DNA of 64,000 nucleotides from JAKAVN01 sp963796565 (lineage in GTDB: Bacteria; Desulfobacterota; Binatia; Binatales; Binataceae): contig CAWCMA010000002.1 of the NCBI GenBank assembly GCA_963796565.1, forward strand, positions 143,035-207,034. Reading direction: 5' to 3'. The stretch's first letter is position 1; every line of letters begins with the position of its first letter. The notes beneath the pieces were generated by a model that ran no database searches, was not told the DNA's origin, and saw nothing but the letters and a program-made list of their open reading frames with translations. The translations under genes were made by a program, and so were the position numbers. Below, one piece after another: positions 37,548-46,921 of the stretch.

Positions 37548-39299
37548 CTACTTGTACATCGTCTGGTTCATCGTCCCGGGCGCGTAGACCTCAGGGTCGA
37601 TCCACACGTTGATGAGCGCGCATTTGCCGGATTCGCGCGCGCGCCTAAGCGCCGGCCCGAGATCTTTGGCTTCGCGAACCGCTTCGCCGTAGCCGCCGAG
37701 CATCTTGGCGAACTGCTCGAAGTGCACGTCACCGAGATAATTCCCGACCTCGCCGCGCGCCTTGCCGTATTTCGCGGTCTGCCCGTAGCGAATTTGGTTC
37801 ATGTGCGAATTGTTGCCGATCACTCCGATAAAGGGGAGCCCGTAGCGCACGCAGGTCTCGAAGTCCCATCCCGTCAAGCCGAATGCGCCGTCACCGAACA
37901 GGCATACGACTTCCTTTTCCGGCCGCGCGAGCTTCGCCGCCATCGCGAACGGCGTGCCGACGCCCAAGGTGCCCAGCGGCCCGGGATCCATCCAGTGGCC
38001 CGGCGCTTTGGGCTGAATCACGCCGCCCGAGAAGGTGACCACGTCGCCGCCGTCGCCGATGAAGATCGAGTTTTCGGTCAGGAACTGGTTGATCTCGTGC
38101 GCCAGGCGCAGCGGATGAATCGGATTTGCGTCCGAGAGCAGTCGCGGACGCTGCGCCTCGACACTTTTATTTTCCTGCTCGCGCAGCTCGCTGAGCCACG
38201 CGTCGCGCCGCCGCGCGCCATTGTCGACGCGGCCGCTCGCAGCCTGAGTCGCCGCGGACAGGATTGCGCCGGCGTCGCCGACGAGGCCCAGCGAGATGTC
38301 GCGGTTCTTGCCCACCGTGCGGTAGTCGAGATCGACCTGCACCACGGTGGCGTCGGCGCGCAGCCTGCGCCCATAACCCATCCGAAAGTCGAACGGCGTG
38401 CCGACGATCACGATGGTGTCGGCCTTCTCGAAAGCGTAGCCGCGGGTTTGATGAAAATGATGCGGGTCGCCGGGAGCGAAAGTGCCGCGCGCCGCGCCAT
38501 TCATGTATGCCGGGATATTGAGTTGACGGCAGAACTCGATCGCCGCGGCGCCCGCCCGGCAACTCCAGACCTGGGTACCCAGCAGCACGCAGGGGCGCGA
38601 CGATTTCACCAGGATATCGGCAAGCCGCTCGACCTCGCGCGGATCGCCGGCACTCTTGGTCGACGCGCGGTAATGATTGGCGGCCGGGATGCGCGCCTTG
38701 GCGAGATCAACGCGCGCATCCAGCACGTCGCGCGGGATCTCCAGGAACGACGGTCCGGGCGCGCCGTTGTAGCACTCGCGAAACGCCATGCTCACCATGT
38801 CGGCGACCCGTTCCGTGCTTGGCACCGTCGCTGCGAACTTGGTAATCGGCCGCATCATGTCGACGTGCGGCAAATCCTGCAGCGATCCCATCCGATGCTG
38901 CGCGAGCGGGCCCTGGCCGCCGATCAGCAGCATCGCGCTCTCGGCGCGAAACGCATTGGCGACGCCGGTCATTGCGTCGGTCGTGCCCGGTCCCGCCGTG
39001 ACCACGGCGCATCCGGTCTTGCCGGTGACTCGCCAGTAACCGTCGGCGGCATGGGCCGCGACTTGCTCGTGGCGCACGTCGATGATCTTGATGCCTTCGT
39101 TAAGGCAGCCGTCGTAGATGTCGATGATATGGCCGCCGCACAGTGTGAAGATGGCCTCGACGCCCTCGTTTTTGAGCGCCTTGGCAACCAGGTTGCCGCC
39201 GGAAATTTTCTGCTCCGCGTCAGTACCCACGCGTTGCGCCGCGCCGGCGGAGGAGCCTTCGGAGAATCCTTTGGAAGGTCTGTTAGCAGCGCCGGCCAT
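37548..39299 (-). CDS. ThDP-dependent acyl-CoA lyase/decarboxylase
   Basis: 583 residues of the three-domain POX/ALS fold. The cofactor-activating Glu is in VRHEQVAAHAADGYW. The ThDP motif starts GDGAFGLTGWDFETC and ends NNSHMNQ. The C-terminus ends in APGTMNQTMYK. The second ATG (39299) is chosen because AGGAGA lies 6 bases before it. It sits immediately ahead of frc, suggesting oxalyl-CoA decarboxylase. From memory its N-terminal half differs from Oxalobacter Oxc and looks more like 2-hydroxyacyl-CoA lyases. Acetolactate synthase is less likely. Confidence 0.8.
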   Translation of the reverse strand: MAGAANRPSKGFSEGSSAGAAQRVGTDAEQKISGGNLVAKALKNEGVEAIFTLCGGHIIDIYDGCLNEGIKIIDVRHEQVAAHAADGYWRVTGKTGCAVVTAGPGTTDAMTGVANAFRAESAMLLIGGQGPLAQHRMGSLQDLPHVDMMRPITKFAATVPSTERVADMVSMAFRECYNGAPGPSFLEIPRDVLDARVDLAKARIPAANHYRASTKSAGDPREVERLADILVKSSRPCVLLGTQVWSCRAGAAAIEFCRQLNIPAYMNGAARGTFAPGDPHHFHQTRGYAFEKADTIVIVGTPFDFRMGYGRRLRADATVVQVDLDYRTVGKNRDISLGLVGDAGAILSAATQAASGRVDNGARRRDAWLSELREQENKSVEAQRPRLLSDANPIHPLRLAHEINQFLTENSIFIGDGGDVVTFSGGVIQPKAPGHWMDPGPLGTLGVGTPFAMAAKLARPEKEVVCLFGDGAFGLTGWDFETCVRYGLPFIGVIGNNSHMNQIRYGQTAKYGKARGEVGNYLGDVHFEQFAKMLGGYGEAVREAKDLGPALRRARESGKCALINVWIDPEVYAPGTMNQTMYK

Positions 39300-39552
39300 A
39301 TTCATTCTCCTGCACGGGCATTTTCATTTCATCACTTTCCACTATAGAACGGAGCGGAGTTTCAATCGCACGCAACCGCACGCGGAGCGCGCCCATTGGT
39401 ACGCGCATTCGTCCGATTGATATACCGTCTCACGCCGAGCGCGGCAAATCGGCGGAGCGCCGCGCCCGCGCGCCCCTTGACGACGGTGCTCTCAGCCGCA
39501 CGGGTCCGGATCTCCCGCCCGCCTGGCCGTGATTCGTGGATCGGCGGCGAGC

Positions 39553-40962
39553 TTAGCGACGGCGAAAATGGTCCGCGATCACCATGGCCACGCAGCAGGT
39601 GATCCGCTTGCCGGTCGGTAGGTGGAGAAATTCGTTGGGCCCGTGCGCATTCGCATGCGGGCCCAGCACTCCGGTGACTAGGAATTGCGCTTCGGGAAAG
39701 CGCTCGCCCAGCATGTTGGTGAACGGAATAGTGCCGCCTTCGCCCATGTATGCGGCCGGCTTGCCATAATAAATTTGCGACGCTTCCTCCAGCGATTGTT
39801 CGAGCCACGGCGCCAGCGCCGGCGCATCCCATCCGCTGGCCGCCCAGTTGCCCTCGAAGCTCACGCGCGCGCCGTCGGGCGGGTTCTGTTCCATCAGGCT
39901 TTGCAGCTTGAGCGTCGCGGCCTGGCCGTCGCAGGTCGGCGGGAGCCGCAGCGAAAGCTTCACCGCGGTCATCGGACGCATTACGTTGCCCGCGCTTGCC
40001 AGCGGCGGCAGGCCGTCGGCGCCGATGATCGAAAGCGCGGGGCGCCAGGTGCGATTCAGGATCAGCTCGGCCGGGTCCGTGCTGAGCGGACGCGTGCCTT
40101 GCGTTAACGGAAACTTAGTATAGAGACTCTCGCCGAGCGCGGCGCCGGCTGCGATGGCCTGTTGTCGGCGCGCTTCGGGAATCTGAACGTGAAACTCCGC
40201 CGGCAACACCCTGCCCGTCGCCTCGTCCTCCAGCCGGCTCAGCAGCTGGCGCACGATGCGGAAGCTGTCAGGAACGACGCCGCCGGCGTCACCTGAATGA
40301 ACGCCCTCGGTGAGCACCTCGACCTTGAGCGTCCCGCCCGCCAGCCCGCGCAGCGAGGTCGTGCACCATAGCTGTTCGTAGCTGGCGCAACCGGAATCCA
40401 GCGCGATCACCAGGCTCGGTTTGCCGATGCGCTCGCCAAGGTGATCGATGTAGAACGGCAGGTCGAAGCTGCCGCTCTCTTCGCAAGCCTCGATCAAGAT
40501 CACGCAGCGCGCATGCGGGATCGACTGGGCCTCGAGCGCGCCGATCGCCGCCAGGCACGCGAACATCGCATAACCGTCGTCCGCCGCGCCGCGTCCATAT
40601 AGGCGTTCACCTTTTACCACCGGCTGCCACGGTCCCAAGTCCGAGTTCCATCCGGTCATCTCCGGCTGCTTGTCCATATGACCGTAAAGTAGTACGCACT
40701 CGCGCGAGTCCCCCGGAATATCGATGAACAAAAGCGGGGTGCGGCCCTCAAGCCGCATCACTTCCAGCGCGAGGCCCTTGATCGGCTGGCGCCTTGCCCA
40801 TTCGGAGAAGCGCGCGACCACCTGCTCCATGTACCCATGGGCGCGCCATTCGGGGTCGAAAGCCGGCGACTTGTTGGGGATGCGAATGTATTCGGTCAGC
40901 TCAGGCAGGATCGATTGATCCCACAGCCGCTCGACATGGGTCTGGATGACCGCTTTATCCAT
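39553..40962 (-). CDS. M20 family metallopeptidase (dipeptidase-like)
   Basis: A 469-residue cytosolic zinc peptidase. Zinc and catalytic residues are visible as YGHMDKQPEM (~95), GRGAADDGYAM, IEACEESGS, ALDSGC and the C-terminal PHANAHGPNEF. A dimerisation domain (~200-380) is inserted as in CNDP/DapE-type members. It lies on the same strand as the ThDP and frc genes but 254 bases upstream of them. The peptide substrate is unknown. The direct repeats at 41050-41212 sit directly ahead of it. Confidence 0.9.
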   Translation of the reverse strand: MDKAVIQTHVERLWDQSILPELTEYIRIPNKSPAFDPEWRAHGYMEQVVARFSEWARRQPIKGLALEVMRLEGRTPLLFIDIPGDSRECVLLYGHMDKQPEMTGWNSDLGPWQPVVKGERLYGRGAADDGYAMFACLAAIGALEAQSIPHARCVILIEACEESGSFDLPFYIDHLGERIGKPSLVIALDSGCASYEQLWCTTSLRGLAGGTLKVEVLTEGVHSGDAGGVVPDSFRIVRQLLSRLEDEATGRVLPAEFHVQIPEARRQQAIAAGAALGESLYTKFPLTQGTRPLSTDPAELILNRTWRPALSIIGADGLPPLASAGNVMRPMTAVKLSLRLPPTCDGQAATLKLQSLMEQNPPDGARVSFEGNWAASGWDAPALAPWLEQSLEEASQIYYGKPAAYMGEGGTIPFTNMLGERFPEAQFLVTGVLGPHANAHGPNEFLHLPTGKRITCCVAMVIADHFRRR

Positions 40963-41049
40963 GGAAAATAAGCCTACTCATAAGGGCGTCTCGGCAAAAG
41001 TGCGCTCGTGGGTTGACATCGCAGAATTCTGTCGATAACCTCCGAGACA

Positions 41050-41212
41050 TTAATCGAGTGAATCAATTGATTAAAAGGTATTGTACCTCGAAAATTATCA
41101 AACAGCACTTGATTTACCCTCGGTTTAAGAGCTGCGCCTGGATGCGATTCTAGTCTGCCAAGATGGCGTCTTTTTTGGACCATTAATCAAGTAATTCAAT
41201 CGATTGATTCAA
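41050..41212. promoter_or_regulatory. Two imperfect direct repeats in a divergent promoter region
   Basis: Between the M20 peptidase (minus) and DUF1329 (plus) genes lies an AT-rich gap. Two ~27-base copies of the same motif occur at 41050-41074 and 41183-41212. Each begins TTAATC, continues AGT, and ends in TGATT. The first contains the perfect palindrome AATCAATTGATT, the second TCAATCGATTGA. They could be operators of a dimeric regulator, but none is encoded beside them. Confidence 0.5.
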
Positions 41213-41246
41213 ATAATGAACATCGGTCAGGGAGAGAACGACGTAA

Positions 41247-42770
41247 ATGGTATCATCGGCTTCAGCATCAGCCTCGGGGCAGCATCGCGAGAAACGATTC
41301 GAACCGCCACGCGCGCGCCGCGCACAGTCTAGAGCGGCACTCTATCTGGTTTTGTGCTGCCTGCTTGCCGCCCCGGCAGCGTTGCTCGATGCGCCGTGCA
41401 GTTTCGCCGCCGCCGACACCACGACACCGGACATCTCGCAGTACACGGTCACTACAGTCGTCGATTGGCTGCACAAATATGCGAACGCGACGCCCGATTT
41501 CAAACCCGGCGACGTCTTGACCTCGAAGGATCTCGAGCGTCTGCGGCCATTCATGGTTCCGGGCTACCTGGAGCAGCTCAATTTCCCGGAGGCCCGGGTC
41601 AAGGTCGTTGCCACCAGGAGCCATCTGCCGCGCCAGGATTTCCAGGATTGCACCGAGAAGTATCAGAGTCAGGTGGTCCTCAAAAAAGACGGCTCCATCG
41701 CCAACTACAATTGTGGGCAGCCGTTTCCCGACGATGCGCTGATCGCCGACAACCCGGACTCGGGAGTCAAGGCGGCGTGGAACTTTGAATACCGATGGCA
41801 GAACGCCGGTCACGGCGCGCTCAACTGGTTGCTCTCGATCGTGCGGCTTCCGGGCAATCACGATGGCGACAAGATAACTCTGCCGACGCCGCTGTCGATC
41901 TGGACCATACCGCATACTACTGCACTGCCGACCGATGCGACGGCGCAGTACGGCGGCGGTGGAGCTATTCAACGGACGATGGGATGTGTCTATTGGAGGT
42001 TCTATCTTTCGCATCTCGCCCCTTACGCGAGCACCGGTGGATTGCTGCCCGGGGCTCAGGACGCGAAGGATTTCGAATTCAAGGAATTCACCGGCTTCTA
42101 TACTCCTTTCGACATTCGCGGCACTGCCTTTATCGTATGGCGCTACAACGATCCGTTTCGCGCTGACGACTCCTGGGCCTACCTGCCGGTGATCCGGCGC
42201 GTGCGGCGAGTGACGGCGGAAATCAAGTCCGACTCGCTACTCGGGACGGACCATACGATTGCGGACTTTTACGGTTTCGCCGACCGGGTAGTCAACTGGA
42301 ACTGGAAATTCCTGGGATGGAAGACGGCGCTAGCGATCCATGACATGCAGCATCCCGACACCCAACTCTACGGACCGACCGGCTTGATGGTCGACGATGT
42401 GTGGTCGTTGCGCAAGTACGCGGTGGTTCTGCGGACGCCCAAGGATCCACGCAATCCATACAGTGCCGTGATCAATTTCTGGGATTCGGAAAACTGGGAT
42501 TCGTGGTGGGCGCTGGCCTTCGATCGCAAGGGCCATTTATGGAAGGTATGGCAGTGGCCCAAACGCTGGTCGGAAGATTACACGGGCGGCCCGTACGCCG
42601 AGTGGAACGTGGGCGTGAAGGCGACCTCCAATCCCGGACCGATCGTGATCGACGTGCAGAATTCGCGCGGCACGATAATTAAAAACTGGGGCCGGGGCTA
42701 TCCGATTCCGTCTCCGGAGTATATCAAGTCGATTATGGAGCCGACCTCGCTCGAGGACATACATCGTTAG
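41247..42770 (+). CDS. DUF1329 exported protein
   Basis: 507 residues with a signal peptide (residues ~30-54, cleaved near FAA). The mature part has the DUF1329 architecture, a beta-rich lipoprotein-sorting-like fold. GTAFIVWRYNDPFRADDSWAYLP and RRVRRVTA are its conserved core, and the C-terminus is Trp-rich (NFWDSENWDSWWAL). GGGAGAG precedes the ATG by 10 bases. Family members are often near outer-membrane or lipid-export genes. The YceI gene follows on the opposite strand. No enzyme activity is apparent. Confidence 0.85.
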   Translation: MVSSASASASGQHREKRFEPPRARRAQSRAALYLVLCCLLAAPAALLDAPCSFAAADTTTPDISQYTVTTVVDWLHKYANATPDFKPGDVLTSKDLERLRPFMVPGYLEQLNFPEARVKVVATRSHLPRQDFQDCTEKYQSQVVLKKDGSIANYNCGQPFPDDALIADNPDSGVKAAWNFEYRWQNAGHGALNWLLSIVRLPGNHDGDKITLPTPLSIWTIPHTTALPTDATAQYGGGGAIQRTMGCVYWRFYLSHLAPYASTGGLLPGAQDAKDFEFKEFTGFYTPFDIRGTAFIVWRYNDPFRADDSWAYLPVIRRVRRVTAEIKSDSLLGTDHTIADFYGFADRVVNWNWKFLGWKTALAIHDMQHPDTQLYGPTGLMVDDVWSLRKYAVVLRTPKDPRNPYSAVINFWDSENWDSWWALAFDRKGHLWKVWQWPKRWSEDYTGGPYAEWNVGVKATSNPGPIVIDVQNSRGTIIKNWGRGYPIPSPEYIKSIMEPTSLEDIHR

Positions 42771-42809
42771 AGACGCGCCCTGTAAATCGCGCGCGAAATC
42801 GTCAACTCG

Positions 42810-42842
42810 GGCAGGACGCCGGCCTCGCGCCGGCGTCCTGCC
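42810..42842. terminator. Hairpin between convergent DUF1329 and YceI genes
   Basis: A perfect 14-bp stem (GGCAGGACGCCGGC / GCCGGCGTCCTGCC) with a 5-base loop lies in the ~100-base gap between the two stop codons. It could end transcripts from both sides. Neither side has a strong T-run, so its strength is uncertain. Confidence 0.6.
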
Positions 42843-42873
42843 TCGCGCGGCGTTCGACGGAATCGACAACCGG

Positions 42874-43515
42874 CTAATGGACCGCTGACGCGCCGTCTGC
42901 TTTGCCAGTCGGAACCCAGGTCACCTGCCCCTGTGTTCTGACGCCCACGTAGACCGTGTCGGCGCATCGGAACATTAGAATGCTGGGGTTCTTCATGCCC
43001 CACGCGACATACGGCACGGCGAAGCGAGTGGTGGCGGTGAACCGGTCGCCGCTCGGCTGCACCATCATGTTGAGCGTGATTTCATGCGGGTTGCCGTGGA
43101 GCGTCAGGATGCCGCGAATCGTCGCCGGAAATTCGCCGCTCGCGCTACGTTGGCCTGCGGCCTGTTGTGGCGTGAAAGTGATTTCCGGATAGCGGTCCAC
43201 TTCCAGAATACTGTCCTTCATTTCGCTGTCGCGCATATGGCTGCCGCTATTGCCGCTGATGGCTGAGACAACCACGCTGCCGTCGGCTCTGCCGGTCGCA
43301 GGATCGATTCGGATCGTGCCCCGCGCGAGTTGGAACGTTCCATGGGTTACGTGCGGCCAGCCCTGGAGTGTGTAATCAATGCGAGTATTTGCCGGATTCA
43401 ACTCCAGCACGGCCTGTCGTGCGCTCGCCGGAGTAGCTAATCCCTTCGAATATATAGTTAATAATATCGCCAGCGTCAGTCCGAACCTGGCGCAGTATCT
43501 ACGGATATCCACCAT
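42874..43515 (-). CDS. YceI family exported protein
   Basis: 213 residues. A signal peptide (ends near ASA, residues ~30) precedes a lipocalin-like domain. The YceI motifs are GSHMRDSEMKD and FPATIRGILTLHGN. The family binds polyisoprenoids or amides in the periplasm. The ATG at 43515 has AGGTG just upstream; a GTG two codons earlier is also possible. It directly follows the aminotransferase fragment on the same strand. Confidence 0.88.
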   Translation of the reverse strand: MVDIRRYCARFGLTLAILLTIYSKGLATPASARQAVLELNPANTRIDYTLQGWPHVTHGTFQLARGTIRIDPATGRADGSVVVSAISGNSGSHMRDSEMKDSILEVDRYPEITFTPQQAAGQRSASGEFPATIRGILTLHGNPHEITLNMMVQPSGDRFTATTRFAVPYVAWGMKNPSILMFRCADTVYVGVRTQGQVTWVPTGKADGASAVH

Positions 43516-43521
43516 AGTCAC

Positions 43522-43965
43522 CTACGGATAATCGCGGCCGACGGGTTGACCGTCAGCAGCCGCCAGGCAAAGCCGGCGAAGTCCAGAGAGGCGGCCGCCG
43601 GCGCGCTCGCAGAGCCGTGCGGCGAGTTCTCCGGCCAGATCCGAAACATGGCTCTGGAGCATCGCGGGTCCGTTGCGGTCGAGCTCTTCCTTGAGCGCGT
43701 CGATCACCCGGGGATGGTTGTGGCCGACGTTGTGCACGCAATAACCGGAAGTGAAATCCAGAATCCGCCGTCCGTCGATGGTATTAAGTTCGGCGCCAAC
43801 GCAGCGCGCATACTCGACGTTCATCTGCAGCACATCGAGCAGCCGCACCCATTGCGGATTCACGTATTTTTCGTAGAGCGTTTCGCGATCCACGGTGCGC
43901 TTTGCTTGCAACATCTTTTCCTCCGCGCAAATCGCGTTACGAATCTGAGCCGACAAGGTTAGCAT
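43522..43965 (-). pseudogene. N-terminal fragment of a class III aminotransferase
   Basis: 147 residues, of which the first ~123 match the N-terminus of a class III PLP aminotransferase (LLDVLQMNVEYARC, LDFTSGYCVHNVGHNHP, LAGELAARLCERAGG). A full enzyme has 400-450 residues, so the PLP lysine and the rest are missing. After GGRL the frame turns to unrelated sequence and stops next to yceI. The alternative frame reads an unrelated LDFAGFAWRLLTVNPSAA-type end, which may be a scar of a deletion fusing two genes. I treat it as a remnant. Confidence 0.6.
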
Positions 43966-44452
43966 CGCGCGGCGATGTCGAGGGGCGCCGCCGACTGGAA
44001 ATGAAATGCAGAATCAAAATCCTTTAGAGGTGTGGAAGTGTGGAAGAAAAGCAATCGTGGTTTACTCCGCGCTCGTCCGAAGGACATCGACCAAGGCTTA
44101 CTCAGTACTGGTTTAGGAATTGATTGTAAAGTGACTCGGAGAAAATTGTTACTCAGTGCGTCGCGAAGTGAGAGCCATAATCAATATCAACTTCTCTCAC
44201 TTATGATTGCGGGATGATATTTCGGGCGAACGCATCAATTCCCGCTTTACGATGTAAAGTCGCATCGCAGCGTAGATTCGACGAAGCACGCCGAGCGCTC
44301 GCGATGATTTAGAAATATCGAGAAGGATTCACAAAAGACAGCCGCATGCGTGACGGAATGTTCAACGACAAGCGGGAATCAACACGGTTAGGCGTGGGCG
44401 GGTCTTGGCCGAGCAGGTCCGGCCGCGCGCGGTATCGGGTTAGCTTCCTTCT
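43966..44452. other. AT-richer gene-free region
   Basis: A 487-base gap with no credible gene. A 61-codon frame at 44032 has no ribosome-binding site or family resemblance. A 9-bp inverted repeat, AAGTGAGAG/CTCTCACTT, lies near 44167-44205. Codon composition and GC drop here relative to the flanks. Confidence 0.5.
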
Positions 44453-45709
44453 CTAACGCGCCGGCGCTCCCGCGCGTTCGATTCTCTCGATCGTCACGTT
44501 CCCGTCTTCGTTCACGGTCGAACCGCGTGAGCTCGATCTCAGCGCCTCGAATTTCGCCGCGAACTCCGCGTCCCCGAGCGTGAAACGCAACGGCCGATCG
44601 ACCGTCGAGTAATGGAACCTCTGGCCCTGGTAAACATTGGTCAGCGTCGCGGCGAGCACGCCGCTGGCCGCCTGTTGCCCCTGGCATTGGAGATTCGCGA
44701 CTACATCGTTGCTATCGCAGTGGAGTGCGGGCGCGGCGAGCGTCACCTGGCGGATAGCGAGGTCCTCGCCCGCGCAGTGGACCGCGGCATTGTAGCTGAT
44801 ATTTCCTAGACCGATCTGTCCCGTGACCGTCATCGTGTTGTCGCCGCCCGAGGCGCTGAGATTTCTGGCCACCAGGCTCTGGGTCATGCCCTGGAGCTGA
44901 AACGGGATCTCAAATGAGGGCGCGTATAGCCTGAGCAGACCGTTGATGAATCCGTATTGCGCGTCGGCCACGGCGTTGGCGCGTGCAGGCGTGTCGGCCA
45001 TCTCAGCGTCGAGCACGGGGTCGCCCTTCAGGTACGGCGCGGGGTTGCTGACGCGGCCAGCGGGGAAGAGGGCCACGACGATCGACGATTCCAAAAACCC
45101 GATCGCGACGTCGAACCGATTCTCCTGGCCGGGCGGCGGCAGGATGTGCAGGTTCGAGGTCGGGAAGCTTTCGAACTGCCCCAGCTTCTTGAGCGAGGGC
45201 ACCTGACTTCCGCGCTTGCCCGCGGCGGCCGCGTCTGTGACCGCGAAACGTAACCTCCACGGCGTCCAGGTGACATGCGTCTTGATAACCTCGACCCAGT
45301 CCGTGGCGCCGGTCGAATGCGCAAGTCGTTGGGCGATCTCGGACAGCGGAGCCTGGCAATCGGCCGTCGAGAGCACATTAGATCCTGGCGCCGCGCCGTC
45401 AGGCAATCCTGGCGCCGCGCCGTCAGGATAGCCGGCACCCAGCGCCCACGCGCCTCCCTGCCCATCGCTGCCGCAATAGACCAAGCCGGCGATTTTGATC
45501 TTCGTAGCGCGGGGGCCGATACGGCCGGCCGCAAGCTCGACCGTCATCGGAACCAGTTGCCGCACAACACTGGGGATGAGCTCGGGCATTAGTACGAGGC
45601 GCGCGAGCGGCCTTTCATCCGCGCGTGCCCACACGCCGCCGAGCCCGCATACCCCGTATAGGATGATTGACCCACAAGCACTCGCCAGGAGCCGTCGCAT
45701 GCGATTCAT
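44453..45709 (-). CDS. Exported protein of unknown function with tandem repeat
   Basis: 418 residues from an ATG at 45709 (45700 is an alternative). A signal peptide (residues ~4-28, cleaved near ARA) is followed by a beta-rich domain. Segments such as GLVYCGSDGQGGAWALGAGYPDG and VHCAGEDLAIRQVTLAAPALHC are visible, but no family is recognised. Residues PDGAAPG are repeated twice, encoded by a 24-base tandem duplication (45382-45427). Several Cys in the C-terminal half may form disulfides. It is divergent from the stress-protein-like gene. Confidence 0.65.
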   Translation of the reverse strand: MNRMRRLLASACGSIILYGVCGLGGVWARADERPLARLVLMPELIPSVVRQLVPMTVELAAGRIGPRATKIKIAGLVYCGSDGQGGAWALGAGYPDGAAPGLPDGAAPGSNVLSTADCQAPLSEIAQRLAHSTGATDWVEVIKTHVTWTPWRLRFAVTDAAAAGKRGSQVPSLKKLGQFESFPTSNLHILPPPGQENRFDVAIGFLESSIVVALFPAGRVSNPAPYLKGDPVLDAEMADTPARANAVADAQYGFINGLLRLYAPSFEIPFQLQGMTQSLVARNLSASGGDNTMTVTGQIGLGNISYNAAVHCAGEDLAIRQVTLAAPALHCDSNDVVANLQCQGQQAASGVLAATLTNVYQGQRFHYSTVDRPLRFTLGDAEFAAKFEALRSSSRGSTVNEDGNVTIERIERAGAPAR

Positions 45710-45960
45710 CTGCAACCCCACATCCCCGTCCATCGCCCTCGGCAAGTTATGGCTCCGGCGGCCTGCCCTTCGTCGAAAGTTGGATAGTTCCAGCCTGTCA
45801 CAAGCGGCCGGCGAGAGACAGCCACTGCAAGACAGCCACCGGGAGACAACACGATGACGACATCGCTGATGCATCAGCGGCGTCGGCTGTCGTATGCTTG
45901 GGCTGCGGAGCACCGGTGTTCTTCGGGCGGCATTTGACCAGATGAGAAGGGGCGGTCACT

Positions 45961-46800
45961 GTGGATGAGGTTTCGCAGGCGATGACGACCACGCATAGGC
46001 GCGGAGTTCTGGTGGCGGTTGCGAATCCCGAAGGGGTAGCGCCGCTCATGGCGATCGCGCTAGCGGCCAGCGATCCTAACGACGAACCGCCTCCGCGCGT
46101 GCTTGCACTGATACGGCAGCGAGTTGCCGCGGCAGGTACCGAAGCGCCCGGTGCAAGGCCGCAAACGGTGGCGCCGCCGCCCGCCTTGACCGCGGCGATC
46201 GAGTACGCCCGGGCGCGCGGTGTGACCATCGACGCACAGGCGACACACTCCAATGACCTGGCGCTGGATATCATCACCACCGCCCGCTCGGCTGAGGTGG
46301 CGTGGATTCTCCTGGGCTACCATCGCGCGGCATCGGGCGGCGACACGCTGGGCGGGGTGGTGCGCGAAGTGTTCGTCAAGGCAAAAGAACTGCCCATCAA
46401 CGTCGGCGCTTTCATCCAGGGGACCGATCGTCCATTCGAGCGCGTGTTCGCGGCGATCGATACGGGACCGGATGGCCGCGCGGCGCTCGAGCTCGGCGCG
46501 CGCATCGCGCGCAACGACCGATCCAGGCTGCGCGCTCTCCTGATATCCCACGACGAGCTGGCGATCAGCGCCACTCAGCCCGACGCGGCCCTGGTCGATA
46601 TGATCCGCGACGCGCGGGCGCGCATGGGGCGCCTTTTTCACACCGACGTGCTCTCCCAGCGCACCCGTCAGCAATTGTTCCGCCAGAGTCCCGGGCGGCT
46701 GCTGATCGTGGGAAAGAGGTTCGCCGACGAGATCGGATTGCCGCTGGACGAAGCTCCGGATGGCGACCGCTGCGTGATCGTCGTGCAGGGCGCTCATTGA
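45961..46800 (+). CDS. Universal stress protein-like tandem domain protein
   Basis: 279 residues with two Usp-like alpha/beta halves. The first half carries GVLVAVANPEGV and ILLGYHRA, and the second FERVFAAIDTGPDG and GRLLIVGKRFA. Such tandem Usp regions are found at the C-terminus of cation/proton antiporters (from memory), but no membrane part is present here. The start is GTG at 45961 after GAAGGGG. It is a stand-alone gene, so a sensor or nucleotide-binding role is only inferred. Confidence 0.7.
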   Translation: MDEVSQAMTTTHRRGVLVAVANPEGVAPLMAIALAASDPNDEPPPRVLALIRQRVAAAGTEAPGARPQTVAPPPALTAAIEYARARGVTIDAQATHSNDLALDIITTARSAEVAWILLGYHRAASGGDTLGGVVREVFVKAKELPINVGAFIQGTDRPFERVFAAIDTGPDGRAALELGARIARNDRSRLRALLISHDELAISATQPDAALVDMIRDARARMGRLFHTDVLSQRTRQQLFRQSPGRLLIVGKRFADEIGLPLDEAPDGDRCVIVVQGAH

Positions 46801-46921
46801 ATTTTCGCGCCTGGTGTCTTACAGATCGAAAATCAGCCGATGCCCGCTTAGTACAAGTAAGGCTGCTCGATGGCGTACCCGTGTCTGTCGATATGCGACT
46901 CTGTCACGGAGGCATCCGAAA

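Noticed and set aside
44032..44217. 61-codon frame in the gene-free region
   Set aside because: No ribosome-binding site, no motif and no neighbour context.
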